Assembly: GCA_050945895.1 (NCBI GenBank)
Contig: JBMNTU010000004.1
Span: forward strand, 1-45,579
Source: JBMNTU01 sp050945895
GTDB taxonomy: Bacteria; Bacillota; Clostridia; Christensenellales; Christensenellaceae
Direction: 5' to 3'
DNA length: 45,579 nucleotides
Both the position numbers and the translations under genes were made by a program. Below the pieces are notes generated by a model that saw only the letters and a program-made list of their open reading frames with translations, was not told the origin of the DNA and ran no database searches. Below, piece after piece: positions 33,382-41,646 of this stretch. The stretch's first letter is position 1, and every line of letters begins with the position of its first letter.

Positions 33382-33939
33382 ATGAAAATGAAAGTGGGTA
33401 CCCGGATTCTTTTAACGGTTTTCCTAATCGTCATTATTTTGCTGTGCCTGTTTTTGATTGGGACGATGGCAGGCTTCTTCCATTCGTCCTATTTGGAGGG
33501 CGCAGTATCGACAATGCTGCACGGGGCGATGGGCTACCAGGCGATTTATATAACAGTCTTTATTGTGATCATTGTGCTGTGTCTGGCGCTGATGTTTTTT
33601 GGCACAGGCAAGCAAACGCCAAAAACAGCCAATATTGCAATATTTGAAAGCGGCAGTATTGTAATCACTGTGCGCGCAATCGAGGAGCTTGTAGAAAAAT
33701 ATGTGCGGGAGACAAGGGATGTAAAGGGACTTAAGTCGAATGTGCTTTCCTATACAGACTACATCAACATAAACCTCGAGGTCTCTGTGTTGCCGGATAT
33801 AGACATTCCCGCGTTGACAAAGAACCTGCAGGACGGGCTTAGGGAGAATATCCAGACGCTTACGGGCATTACGGTCAAAAACATAAAAATCATGGTAATG
33901 GAAATTGACGACGCCCATAAAATCAATCGTGTATACTAA
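33382..33939 (+). CDS. amaP: Alkaline shock response membrane anchor protein AmaP
   Basis: A 185-residue protein with two N-terminal membrane helices, about residues 8-30 (ILLTVFLIVIILLCLFLIG) and 50-73 (YQAIYITVFIVIIVLCLALM), and a soluble Asp23-like C-terminal domain (about 85-185) containing FESGSIVITVRAIEELVEKY. AmaP tethers Asp23 to the cytoplasmic membrane in Staphylococcus. GGGAGG at 33368-33372 serves ATG 33382. A two-codon reading frame, ATG AAA TGA at 33377-33385, overlaps the start in another frame and could dampen initiation. DUF2273 and nusB follow. Confidence 0.9.
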   Translation: MKMKVGTRILLTVFLIVIILLCLFLIGTMAGFFHSSYLEGAVSTMLHGAMGYQAIYITVFIVIIVLCLALMFFGTGKQTPKTANIAIFESGSIVITVRAIEELVEKYVRETRDVKGLKSNVLSYTDYININLEVSVLPDIDIPALTKNLQDGLRENIQTLTGITVKNIKIMVMEIDDAHKINRVY

Positions 33940-33966
33940 GCCGGAAGGGTTTGGAGGATGGTTTTC

Positions 33967-34188
33967 TTGAAAGAAAAACTGTTAAACTGGATAACAGAAA
34001 ACAGAGGGCTTTTTTGGGGAATCGTGATTGGGCTTGCGGTGGCAATCCTGTTTCTTACGATTGGTTTTTTCCCAACGTTGCTCATTGCCCTGTGCGTAGG
34101 CGTTGGCGCATTTTTGGGCTCTCGCCCGGATATCCGAGAGCGGCTTTCCGGTTGGTTCCTTGGCCTGTTTGAAAAGAAGGAACGGTAG
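33967..34188 (+). CDS. DUF2273 small membrane protein of the Asp23-AmaP cluster
   Basis: A 73-residue membrane protein. After a charged start (KEKLLNWITENRG) come two hydrophobic segments, FWGIVIGLAVAILFLTIGF and TLLIALCVGVGAFLGS, then a basic tail ending FEKKER. DUF2273 proteins are encoded with asp23 and amaP in many Firmicutes and are thought to belong to the same membrane assembly; their biochemical role is unknown. I chose TTG 33967 because GGAGG at 33953-33957 is 9 bases upstream; the in-frame ATG 33958 directly abuts that site and is unlikely to be used. Confidence 0.85.
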   Translation: MKEKLLNWITENRGLFWGIVIGLAVAILFLTIGFFPTLLIALCVGVGAFLGSRPDIRERLSGWFLGLFEKKER

Positions 34189-34195
34189 GAGCGGA

Positions 34196-34624
34196 ATGGG
34201 CAGAAGAAAAGCGCGCGAAATTGCAATGAAGCTGTTATATCAGTACGATATAACAGGAGAGCTGTCTGCACAGCCGCTGGAAGAAATGCCGGATGTGCTG
34301 GATACGGAAACATTAAAGGAAGAGAACAGAGCCTACCTGGACAATGTCATACGTGCTTTCCCCGATAAGAGGGAAGAGATTGACGGAATTATCTCGGAAT
34401 TTTCCCACTCGTGGAAGATAGAACGGATCGGCAAGGTAGACCTTGCCATCCTGCGCTTGGCGCTATTTGAAATATTATTTGTGGAAAATATACCGGAAAA
34501 GGTTTCGGTGAACGAGGCAGTGGAAATGGCAAAGGAATACTCCACCGATAAATCCCACAAATATATCAACGGGCTTTTGGGGGGGTACCTCAGAAGCCGC
34601 AAAGCTTTGCAGCCGGAAGGATAG
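34196..34624 (+). CDS. nusB: Transcription antitermination factor NusB
   Basis: A 142-residue all-helical NusB that binds boxA RNA with NusE (uS10) during rRNA transcription. The start MGRRKAREIAMKLLYQYDIT and the C-terminal signatures RIGKVDLAILRLALFEILF and VSVNEAVEMAKEYSTDKSHK with YINGLLGG are characteristic. ATG 34196 follows the DUF2273 stop by 7 bases with GGAGCGG at the start site. In Bacillus nusB also lies between yqhY and folD. A terminator follows 55 bases after the stop. Confidence 0.96.
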   Translation: MGRRKAREIAMKLLYQYDITGELSAQPLEEMPDVLDTETLKEENRAYLDNVIRAFPDKREEIDGIISEFSHSWKIERIGKVDLAILRLALFEILFVENIPEKVSVNEAVEMAKEYSTDKSHKYINGLLGGYLRSRKALQPEG

Positions 34625-34679
34625 CAATCGCGCCGATAGGCGGTTTCGGCAGCAGGATATGTAAAAACGACGAAAAAAA

Positions 34680-34699
34680 GACGGCATGCCGTCTTTTTT
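34680..34699. terminator. Bidirectional intrinsic terminator after nusB
   Basis: GACGGCATGCCGTC is a perfect palindrome flanked by a run of A residues on the left (34673-34679) and T residues on the right (34694-34699), so it can end transcription in both directions. It closes the nusB operon on the plus strand and lies 20 bases beyond the stop of the minus-strand remnant at 34721-34912. Within the 379-base gap 34625-35003 the only other elements I see are that remnant and a -10 box before folD. Confidence 0.88.
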
Positions 34700-34720
34700 G
34701 TTAGATTGCTATTGTTCTGC

Positions 34721-34912
34721 TTACGGAACATACATGAAGTCGTAATTTATTTCACTGCCGTTGGGGTCTATAAGAACCAGCTGTTCGTCGTTCAAAAGCC
34801 AAATTTCATATTCGTCGTATGAATCGTCGTCGTAAAAGAACAGTATGTAGCCGTCCTCGATACTGAATGTGCCGGAATTTGGAAAGAAACGGCGTGCGCG
34901 TTGCGATGTATA
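34721..34912 (-). pseudogene. Remnant of a lipocalin-like or similar small secreted protein
   Basis: On the minus strand about 63 codons end in a TAA at 34721-34723 and read like a real beta-rich protein tail: PNSGTFSIEDGYILFFYDD, then SYDEYEIWLLNDEQLVLIDP and NGSEINYDFMYVP. The alternation of aspartate-rich turns with short strands recalls the C-terminal half of lipocalin-like domains in Firmicute exported proteins. No signal peptide, lipobox, start codon with a ribosome binding site or N-terminal half can be seen upstream; the frame instead runs into the folD promoter and coding region. It also has the shared terminator behind it. I infer a decayed gene. The family is uncertain. Confidence 0.5.
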
Positions 34913-34959
34913 ATGTCGGACGAAAAACACAAAAAAGGATGAAAATATTGCGTTAATAA

Positions 34960-34968
34960 TGGTATAAT
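34960..34968 (+). promoter_or_regulatory. Extended -10 promoter element before folD
   Basis: TGGTATAAT combines the consensus -10 box TATAAT (34963-34968) with a TG one base upstream. No good -35 box is found at 17 bases; extended -10 promoters often lack one. The start point near 34975 gives a leader of about 29 bases before folD, whose GGGAGG lies at 34991-34996. It would start the folD-to-rpsA transcript. Confidence 0.5.
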
Positions 34969-35003
34969 ACTCTGGAAATGATGGTGAGCAGGGAGGAATG
35001 GTT

Positions 35004-35852
35004 ATGAGCGCACAGATAATCAGCGGAAAAGAGCTGTCGGCGGAAATTCGCGGGGAAATCAGGCAGGGTGTAGAAAAAATCAAACTGGAAAAGGGCATAA
35101 CGCCGGGGTTGGCTGTTATCCTGGTGGGGGACGACCCGGCATCCGCGATTTATGTAAACAACAAGGAAAAAGCATGCGAAGAAGTGGGCATCCACTCGGC
35201 GGTTATCCGGTTGAGTGCAGACACCACTGAGAAGGAGCTGCTTTCACTGATCGACCAGTACAACAGCGACAGCGACTTCCATGGCATTTTGGTGCAGCTG
35301 CCGCTGCCCGGGCACATCAACGAAGAGGAAGTGCTAAAGCGTATTTCCCCTAAAAAGGATGTGGACGGCTTCCATGTACAGAATGCAGGCAGCCTGTTTA
35401 CCGGCCTGCCCGGGCTGGTAGCGTGTACGCCCAAGGGAATCATGCGGTTGATTAAAAAAACCGGCGTCGATATTACCGGAAAAAATGCAGTGGTCATCGG
35501 GCGGAGCAACATCGTCGGCAAGCCGGTTGCAATTTTGCTGCTCAACGAAAATGCCACAGTGACCATCTGCCATTCCAAAACAAAGGACTTGCCCGGCGTG
35601 TGTGCGCAGGCCGATGTATTGGTCGCTGCGATCGGCCGGCCAGAGTTTGTGACGGGGGAATTTATTAAGCCGGGCGCAATCGTCATCGATGTGGGAACGT
35701 CGCGCGTCGATGGCAAGCTCAAAGGCGATGTAAAATTTGACGAAGCGGCAGAAATAGCGGGGTACATTACCCCGGTGCCGGGGGGCGTTGGCCCCATGAC
35801 CATTACAATGCTGATGAGCAACACGCTGGAGGCAGCTAATTTATATGGATGA
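35004..35852 (+). CDS. folD: Bifunctional methylenetetrahydrofolate dehydrogenase/cyclohydrolase FolD
   Basis: A 282-residue enzyme interconverting methylene-, methenyl- and formyl-tetrahydrofolate with NADP. Conserved blocks are YVNNKEKACEEVGI (catalytic lysine region, near residue 50), VQLPLPGHINEE, KDVDGFHVQNAG, VIGRSNIVGKPVAILLL (dinucleotide-binding, near 160) and the C-terminal TPVPGGVGPMTITMLMSN. ATG 35004 was chosen because GGGAGG at 34991-34996 is 7 bases away; ATG 34998 is too close to it. It is the first gene of the folD-xseA-xseB-ispA run and overlaps xseA by 8 bases. Confidence 0.97.
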   Translation: MSAQIISGKELSAEIRGEIRQGVEKIKLEKGITPGLAVILVGDDPASAIYVNNKEKACEEVGIHSAVIRLSADTTEKELLSLIDQYNSDSDFHGILVQLPLPGHINEEEVLKRISPKKDVDGFHVQNAGSLFTGLPGLVACTPKGIMRLIKKTGVDITGKNAVVIGRSNIVGKPVAILLLNENATVTICHSKTKDLPGVCAQADVLVAAIGRPEFVTGEFIKPGAIVIDVGTSRVDGKLKGDVKFDEAAEIAGYITPVPGGVGPMTITMLMSNTLEAANLYG

Positions 35853-37062
35853 GCTGGTATTATCCGTCAGCCAACTGAATAAATACGTTGCGGACAAGTT
35901 GACGGACGACCCTCTTTTGTCTGAGGTGTGGGTCCGGGGAGAAGTATCCGGCCTCAACCTGAAATACAGCAATATCTATTTTGCGCTGAAGGATGAAGAA
36001 GCCGTTTTAGATTGTATGCTTGGCTTTGACAGCGAAGCGGCAGGCGGGTACGCCGAGGAACTGCAAGAGGGGCGCACGGTCTTTTTAAGGGGGCAGGTAT
36101 CCGTCTATTTCAAAAGCGGGCGCTACCGGATGTTTGTCAAAGAAATCCGCTTCCTTGGAATGGGCGAAATTGCGGCGGCGTTCCGCGAGCTGAAGGAACG
36201 GCTGGAGAGGCAAGGCGTGTTTGATATCGACAAGAAAAAGCCATTGCCGCAGTTTCCCAAAACAGTGGGCATCGTAACATCTAAAAACGGTGCGGCAATC
36301 CACGATATCCGGACGGTCACCTACCGAAGGAATCCCTCGCTCAGGCTGGTATTGTATCCGGCGCGTGTGCAGGGCGAAGGCGCAGCAGCGGAAATCGTCC
36401 GGGGGATCAACTATTTCAACGAGCGAGCAGACATCGATGTGCTGATTGTTGGGCGGGGAGGCGGCTCGGCAGAGGATTTGCTGGCGTTCAACGACGAGCA
36501 GATCGTGCTGGCGGCGTATCACTCCCGCATCCCCATTATCAGCGCGGTGGGCCACGAGAGCGACTATACGCTTTTAGACCTCGCCGCCGATTTCCGCGCC
36601 CCTACGCCATCTGCGGCCGCGGAGCTCGTCAGCCCGTCCGCACAGGCAGTGCTGGAAGAAATCCGGCAGGCAAAGCAAATGCTTGGCGTTTACCTGCGGC
36701 AGGCCGTGCAGGACAGGCGGGCCGCGTTGGCTGCTTGCCGCGGCGCATTGTCCCGGGAAAACATCCGCGCGAAAGCGGCGTTGTTAAAAACAGAGCTTTC
36801 CGCGTATAAAAGCGGCATTCAAATGAAGGCGGAAGCGTTATGCAGGCAGGCGCGCATGCGCTATACCGGATATAAGGATGCAATCTATACGCTTAGCCCT
36901 ATCAGCGCATTTAAAAGAGGGTATTCTGTGGCGCTGACAAAAGACGGTAAGGAGCTGAAAAGCGCGCGTGACGTTCGTGCGGGCGATACAGTAACGATTG
37001 TGCTCGAAGACGGCAGTGTGTTGGCGGAAGTGCGGGAAAGCAAGCTGCAAAAGAAGGGCTGA
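35845..37062 (+). CDS. xseA: Exodeoxyribonuclease VII large subunit
   Basis: A 405-residue XseA, the catalytic subunit of the nuclease that degrades single-stranded DNA to oligonucleotides. The N-terminal OB fold begins LSVSQLNKYVADKLTDDPLL; the catalytic core shows TSKNGAAIHDIRTVTYRRNP, VLIVGRGGGSAEDLLAFNDE and ISAVGHESDYTLLDLAADFR with APTPSAAAE. A coiled coil (about 270-350) and a C-terminal segment with LSPISAFKRGYSVA end the protein. It overlaps folD by 8 bases and precedes xseB by 11. Confidence 0.97.
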   Translation: MDELVLSVSQLNKYVADKLTDDPLLSEVWVRGEVSGLNLKYSNIYFALKDEEAVLDCMLGFDSEAAGGYAEELQEGRTVFLRGQVSVYFKSGRYRMFVKEIRFLGMGEIAAAFRELKERLERQGVFDIDKKKPLPQFPKTVGIVTSKNGAAIHDIRTVTYRRNPSLRLVLYPARVQGEGAAAEIVRGINYFNERADIDVLIVGRGGGSAEDLLAFNDEQIVLAAYHSRIPIISAVGHESDYTLLDLAADFRAPTPSAAAELVSPSAQAVLEEIRQAKQMLGVYLRQAVQDRRAALAACRGALSRENIRAKAALLKTELSAYKSGIQMKAEALCRQARMRYTGYKDAIYTLSPISAFKRGYSVALTKDGKELKSARDVRAGDTVTIVLEDGSVLAEVRESKLQKKG

Positions 37063-37073
37063 AAGGAAAGAAA

Positions 37074-37274
37074 ATGGCAAAACAACTGGAAGATTATCTG
37101 GAAGAGCTGAAGGAAATTTCGGAAAAGCTGGGTGACGGGAATATTCGGCTGGCGGAAGCCGTGTCGCTCTATAAAAAAGGCAGCGAAATTGCGCAGAAAG
37201 CGGAAAAAATGCTCAATCAGGTAGAAAGTGAGATAGAAATCGTGGGAGAAGGGAGCGCGGATACGGATGGCTGA
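37074..37274 (+). CDS. xseB: Exodeoxyribonuclease VII small subunit
   Basis: A 66-residue helical-hairpin protein that binds the long XseA coiled coil. The segment LEDYLEELKEISEKLGDGNI followed by RLAEAVSLYKKGSEIAQKAE is the conserved core. An AAGGAAAG site precedes ATG 37074. It overlaps the ispA start by 8 bases, so translation of the two is probably coupled. Confidence 0.95.
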   Translation: MAKQLEDYLEELKEISEKLGDGNIRLAEAVSLYKKGSEIAQKAEKMLNQVESEIEIVGEGSADTDG

Positions 37275-38145
37275 ACTGCAAAGCTACACAGACAAAATCG
37301 AAAAACGTTTGACCGAATTGACGGACGTTTGCGGGGCGCACCCAAAGCTGAAGGAAGCGATGGCGTACAGCCTTCGCGCCGGCGGCAAGCGCCTGCGTCC
37401 TGTGCTCAATATAATGGCGAACGAGCTGATGGACGGCAGCATAGAGGAAACACTGGACGTCGCCTGTGCAGTAGAAATGATCCATACCTATTCGCTTATT
37501 CACGACGACCTGCCCGCAATGGACAACGACGAGCTGCGCCGCGGAAAGCCCACCAGCCATATCGTGTTTGGCGAGGCGCTGGCCATTCTGGCGGGAGACG
37601 GATTATTAAACTATGCATTTGAGGTAATGATAAAAAACGCGCTGCGCTTTGAAGGAAACCTGAATGCACATATGAAGGCGATCGGCGAGGTCGCGCGCGG
37701 AGCAGGCGTAACAGGCATGGTCTCCGGACAGTGCGCAGATCTGGAAAACGAGGGAAAAACCTTGGTGCTGGAAGAGATAACAGCTACGCACAAACGAAAA
37801 ACAGGAGACCTCATCCGGGCGGCGCTCCTATCGGGGTTGCTGCTCCAGGGGCCGGACGAAAAACAAATAGAGGCGGTCTCCGACTATGGCTACAGCATTG
37901 GTCTGGCGTTCCAGATCGTGGACGATATATTGGACGAAATGGGCGACCAGCAGAAGATGGGCAAAACGCCGGGCAAAGACCAGCGTGTGCAAAAATCCAC
38001 CTACCCGGCTCTTTTGGGAATCGACAGGAGCCGCATGCTGGCCAAGGAAAAAACAGAGCAGGCGGTCGATGCCATATCGGTATTTGGGCCAAAAGCAGAT
38101 GCGCTGGTTGGGCTTGCGCAAAAAATATTGAAACGGGACAGGTAA
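37267..38145 (+). CDS. ispA: Farnesyl/geranylgeranyl diphosphate synthase
   Basis: A 292-residue trans-prenyl diphosphate synthase. The first aspartate-rich motif is in HDDLPAMDNDELRRGKPTSH (about residues 79-98) and the second is QIVDDILDEMG (about 216-226); LRAGGKRLRP provides the diphosphate-binding residues near 40. It condenses isopentenyl units to C15 (or C20) chains for undecaprenyl and quinone synthesis. Chain length cannot be fixed by eye. ispH, which supplies its substrates, is encoded about 1.3 kb downstream in the same run. In Bacillus dxs often follows; here cmk does. Confidence 0.95.
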   Translation: MAELQSYTDKIEKRLTELTDVCGAHPKLKEAMAYSLRAGGKRLRPVLNIMANELMDGSIEETLDVACAVEMIHTYSLIHDDLPAMDNDELRRGKPTSHIVFGEALAILAGDGLLNYAFEVMIKNALRFEGNLNAHMKAIGEVARGAGVTGMVSGQCADLENEGKTLVLEEITATHKRKTGDLIRAALLSGLLLQGPDEKQIEAVSDYGYSIGLAFQIVDDILDEMGDQQKMGKTPGKDQRVQKSTYPALLGIDRSRMLAKEKTEQAVDAISVFGPKADALVGLAQKILKRDR

Positions 38146-38150
38146 ACGAT

Positions 38151-38807
38151 ATGAAAATAGCGATAGACGGGCCCGCGGGTGCGGGCAAGAGTACGGTTGC
38201 AAAAGCGGTTGCGGAAAAGTTGAAGCTCAACTACCTAGACACCGGGGCAATGTACCGCGCAGCGGCGTACCATATGATTGGGAAAAGCGTGCCCATCGAA
38301 AACGCGGAGGCGGTGGTTGCCGCACTGCCGGGGGTAGACATGCGCATTGTCTTTGAGGGGGATGTGCAGCATATTTTTTTGGGAGAAAAGGATGTTACGC
38401 CCTACCTGCGGACGCCGGAGGTTACAAAGGGGTCGAGCGATATCGCCGTCATACCCGAAGTGCGGCTGATGCTGGTAGAGCTCCAGCGTGCGTTTGCGAA
38501 AGAGCACGACGTGGTGATGGACGGCCGGGACATTGGCACATATGTGCTGCCGGATGCCGAAAAAAAATTCTATATCACAGCCTCTCCGCGCGTACGGGCA
38601 AACCGGCGGTATCTGGAAATCGTGGCGGCAGGCAAAGAAGCCGACCTGGACCAGATCGAACAGGAAATTATTGCGCGGGACAAAACGGATTCCGGGCGAA
38701 AGTTTGCGCCGCTCAAGCAGGCGGAAGATGCGCTGCTGGTAGACACGTCCAATATGGCAAAAGAGGAAGTCATCGATTTTGTGATTGGTAAGATAAAGGA
38801 AAACTGA
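38151..38807 (+). CDS. cmk: Cytidylate kinase
   Basis: A 218-residue CMP/dCMP kinase, starting MKIAIDGPAGAGKSTVAKAV, which contains the P-loop. LNYLDTGAMYRAAAY, VVMDGRDIGTYVLPDAEKKF and the C-terminal LLVDTSNMAKEEVIDFV are family signatures. It phosphorylates CMP with ATP in nucleotide salvage. ATG 38151 lies 5 bases after ispA; the frame is open upstream inside ispA but carries no cmk homology there. The order cmk-plsC-ispH-rpsA resembles Bacillus cmk-ypfD(rpsA-like) and clostridial ispH-rpsA loci. Confidence 0.97.
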   Translation: MKIAIDGPAGAGKSTVAKAVAEKLKLNYLDTGAMYRAAAYHMIGKSVPIENAEAVVAALPGVDMRIVFEGDVQHIFLGEKDVTPYLRTPEVTKGSSDIAVIPEVRLMLVELQRAFAKEHDVVMDGRDIGTYVLPDAEKKFYITASPRVRANRRYLEIVAAGKEADLDQIEQEIIARDKTDSGRKFAPLKQAEDALLVDTSNMAKEEVIDFVIGKIKEN

Positions 38808-38810
38808 CGG

Positions 38811-39398
38811 ATGATATATTTTCTTGCAAGGGTGCTTGCTTATATCGTGCTGATCCCGCTGTTTTTCGTGCGGGTAAAGGGACGCAAAAACTATAAGATA
38901 GACAGCGGATGTGTGGTCATTGCAAACCACACATCCAACTGGGACCCGATTGTTTTGGGCCATAGCATATTGTATAAGCCGGTGTGTTACCTTGCCAAGG
39001 AGGAGCTTTTTAAGGGGAAGACGGCGAACTGGTTTTTGACCAGGCTGAATGCCGTTCCCGTCTCACGCGGAAAAGGCGACCTGAAAGCGATTAAAACGGC
39101 CTTAAGCGTGCTTAAGGCCGGGAAGTTTCTGGGCGTATTCCCGGAGGGGACGCGTTCTAAGGACGGGGAACTTTTGCCGTTTGAACAGGGCGCGGCGCTG
39201 ATGGCGCTCCGTGCCGGCGTGCCCGTTTTGCCGGTGTACATAAAGGGAACGTACAAGCCCTTCCGACCGGTTACGGTCACCATAGACCCGCCCATCGACC
39301 TAAAGGAGATTACAGGGGACAAGGTGAACAGCGAAGCGATCAACAAAGGTACTGCATATCTGCATGATAAACTACAGGAAATGAGCGAACGCACATGA
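38811..39398 (+). CDS. plsC: 1-acyl-sn-glycerol-3-phosphate acyltransferase
   Basis: A 195-residue PlsC-type acyltransferase that adds the second acyl chain to make phosphatidic acid. A hydrophobic N-terminal helix (about 3-20) precedes the catalytic motif NHTSNWDP (HX4D, about residue 43), the NAVPVSRGKGD region, the FPEGTRSKDGELLPF motif (about 106) and VPVLPVYIKGTY. It follows cmk by 3 bases and overlaps ispH by 4 (ATGA), making it part of the tight operon. Confidence 0.95.
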   Translation: MIYFLARVLAYIVLIPLFFVRVKGRKNYKIDSGCVVIANHTSNWDPIVLGHSILYKPVCYLAKEELFKGKTANWFLTRLNAVPVSRGKGDLKAIKTALSVLKAGKFLGVFPEGTRSKDGELLPFEQGAALMALRAGVPVLPVYIKGTYKPFRPVTVTIDPPIDLKEITGDKVNSEAINKGTAYLHDKLQEMSERT

Positions 39399-41632
39399 AA
39401 ATACGGATTGCAGAAAATGCCGGATTTTGTTTTGGTGTAAAACGCGCAGTGGAAAGCGTGTACGATATACTGGGGAAATACCGGCATATCTATACCTACG
39501 GCGAGCTGATCCACAATAAAGATGTGATCGATGCGCTAAAGAGGGAAGGCGTCCGGGTCATAGGTTCGCTGGAAGAGATAGAAGAAGGCGGCGAAACGGC
39601 GGTCATTATCCGTTCGCATGGCGTACCGAAGGAAGTGTACGCCAGCATGTCTCAAAAAAATTGCCATGTCGTAGACCTGACCTGCCCGTTTGTAAAGCGC
39701 ATTCACGATAAGGTGACGGATGCCGGAAATGTGCCCGTTATCATCGTGGGGGCGGAAAACCATCCGGAAGTCATGGGAATTAAAGGCTGGGCCGGAGAAA
39801 AGGTATACATTACAAACGGCGCAAAGGATACGGAAAGCATACCCGAGCTGGCAGAAGCGCTTGTGGTCGCGCAGACGACCATTACATATGAACTGTGGGA
39901 CGAAACGGTTGCTGCGCTCGAAAAAAAGGTAAAAAAACTGCAACTTTTCAACTCTATTTGTGATACGACAGAAAAGCGGCAGAAGGAAGCGGTAAAACTG
40001 GCAAAAGAATCTACGGTTGTACTGGTTGTAGGGGGTAAACACTCTTCCAATACACAGAAATTATATCAACTGTGTAAAAAACATTGCGAAAAAACCTATT
40101 ATATAGAGAATATTACACAACTTTCTCTTGAAAATATAGAATCACATGATATAATTAGTATTATTGCGGGCGCATCGACGCCCGATTGGTTAATCAGGGA
40201 GGTTAAATCACGAATGAGCGAACTCGAAAACAACGTACAGGGAACAGCTGCCGAGGTAGAAGAAGAAAAAGTTTCCCAAGAACAGTCACAGGCAAATGAA
40301 GATTTCATGGCCGAAATCGACAAATCATTTGTATATATTAAGAGAGGGCAGATAGTAACCGGTACGGTTGTTCAGGTTTCGGATAACGAGATATGCGTAA
40401 ACATTGGCTACAAGTCCGATGGCATCATCAAACGGGAAAATCTCACTGCCGAGGGCGATGCCGACCCAATGGAAATGTTTAATGTGGGCGACGAAATTGA
40501 GGCCGAGGTCGTTACGTTAAACGACGGCGAAGGCAACGTGCTTCTCTCGAGGAAATCCATCGAATCCAAACTCAAATGGAAAGAACTGGTGGAAAACCTG
40601 GATACCGAACGCGCATATACTGTAAAAGTAGACCGGGTTGTAAAAGGCGGCGTGCTCGCAAAGCTGGATGGGTATGACGCATTTATTCCTGCGTCGCAGC
40701 TTTCCCTTAAATATGTGGAAGACCTGTCTGAATTTGTGGGGCAGGAGATTGAAGTCAATATAATAGAGGTAGATAAACGCCAACGGCGCTTTGTGCTTTC
40801 GCGGAAGAGCATTTTGCAAAAGGAAGCGGACGAAAAAGAAAAAGAGCTTTACACCTCTTTCAAAAAAGGCGACAAAGTTACGGGCAAGATCAAACAGATT
40901 ACGGATTTTGGCGCGTTTATCGATGTGGGCGGCGTAGACGGCCTGCTGCATATTACGGATATTTCGTGGGTGAAGGTCAAGCATCCGTCCGATGTTCTTA
41001 AAATCGGCGACGAGATTGAAGTACAGGTTTTGAATGTTGACGCAGACAGGAAGCGGATTTCGCTTGGGCTCAAGCAGCTTATGCCGCGTCCGTGGGATTT
41101 GGTTGCGGATAAATACATTGTTGGCGAGTCGGTAACGGGAACGGTCGTGCGGATTATGCCGTTTGGCGCGTTTGTATCGCTGGAGCCGACAGTAGACGGA
41201 TTGGTTCATATTTCGCAGGTTACAAACCGCAGGCTGGAGAAGGTGGAAGAAGAGCTGCGCATTGGCGATGAGGTCACTGCAAAAATCATGGAAGTAGACC
41301 CGTCTAAAAAGCGCATCAGCCTTTCGATACGCGCGTTGATGGACGAGCCAGAGAAAAAAGAGCGCAGGGACGACCGGCCGCAGCGCGAGGAAAAATTCAA
41401 ATACGAGATTGCGCCGGTAGAAAGCGCAACATCTACACTGGCGGACTTCTTCCCTAAGATGGATGACGCGGAGGAAGAGCCCAAGGCGGATGTGGAACCC
41501 GAAGCTTTGGCGGAAGAACCTGCGGCAGCAGAGGAAGCGCCTGTTGCAGCGGAAGAGCCGGCAGCGGAAGAAGCGCCTGCTGAAGCAGACGAAGGCACAG
41601 TAGACGACGCGGAAAAAACAGACGCAGAATAA
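39395..41632 (+). CDS. ispH-rpsA: IspH (HMBPP reductase) fused to ribosomal protein bS1
   Basis: A 745-residue fusion. Residues 1-285 are IspH, the iron-sulfur enzyme that makes isopentenyl and dimethylallyl diphosphate in the last step of the MEP pathway; the three cluster cysteines are C12 (AGFCFGVKRAV), C97 (DLTCPFV) and C189 (NSICDTTEKR). Residues about 310-640 hold four S1 RNA-binding domains (for example FGAFIDVGGVDGLLHITDIS and PFGAFVSLEPTVDGLVHISQ), forming a bS1-like protein. The last 100 residues are acidic and alanine-rich. Fusions of this type are annotated in many Clostridia. A terminator follows 15 bases after the stop. No frameshift or internal ribosome binding site separating the halves is obvious. 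Confidence 0.95.
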   Translation: MKIRIAENAGFCFGVKRAVESVYDILGKYRHIYTYGELIHNKDVIDALKREGVRVIGSLEEIEEGGETAVIIRSHGVPKEVYASMSQKNCHVVDLTCPFVKRIHDKVTDAGNVPVIIVGAENHPEVMGIKGWAGEKVYITNGAKDTESIPELAEALVVAQTTITYELWDETVAALEKKVKKLQLFNSICDTTEKRQKEAVKLAKESTVVLVVGGKHSSNTQKLYQLCKKHCEKTYYIENITQLSLENIESHDIISIIAGASTPDWLIREVKSRMSELENNVQGTAAEVEEEKVSQEQSQANEDFMAEIDKSFVYIKRGQIVTGTVVQVSDNEICVNIGYKSDGIIKRENLTAEGDADPMEMFNVGDEIEAEVVTLNDGEGNVLLSRKSIESKLKWKELVENLDTERAYTVKVDRVVKGGVLAKLDGYDAFIPASQLSLKYVEDLSEFVGQEIEVNIIEVDKRQRRFVLSRKSILQKEADEKEKELYTSFKKGDKVTGKIKQITDFGAFIDVGGVDGLLHITDISWVKVKHPSDVLKIGDEIEVQVLNVDADRKRISLGLKQLMPRPWDLVADKYIVGESVTGTVVRIMPFGAFVSLEPTVDGLVHISQVTNRRLEKVEEELRIGDEVTAKIMEVDPSKKRISLSIRALMDEPEKKERRDDRPQREEKFKYEIAPVESATSTLADFFPKMDDAEEEPKADVEPEALAEEPAAAEEAPVAAEEPAAEEAPAEADEGTVDDAEKTDAE

Positions 41633-41646
41633 TTTTGATGCAGTTG

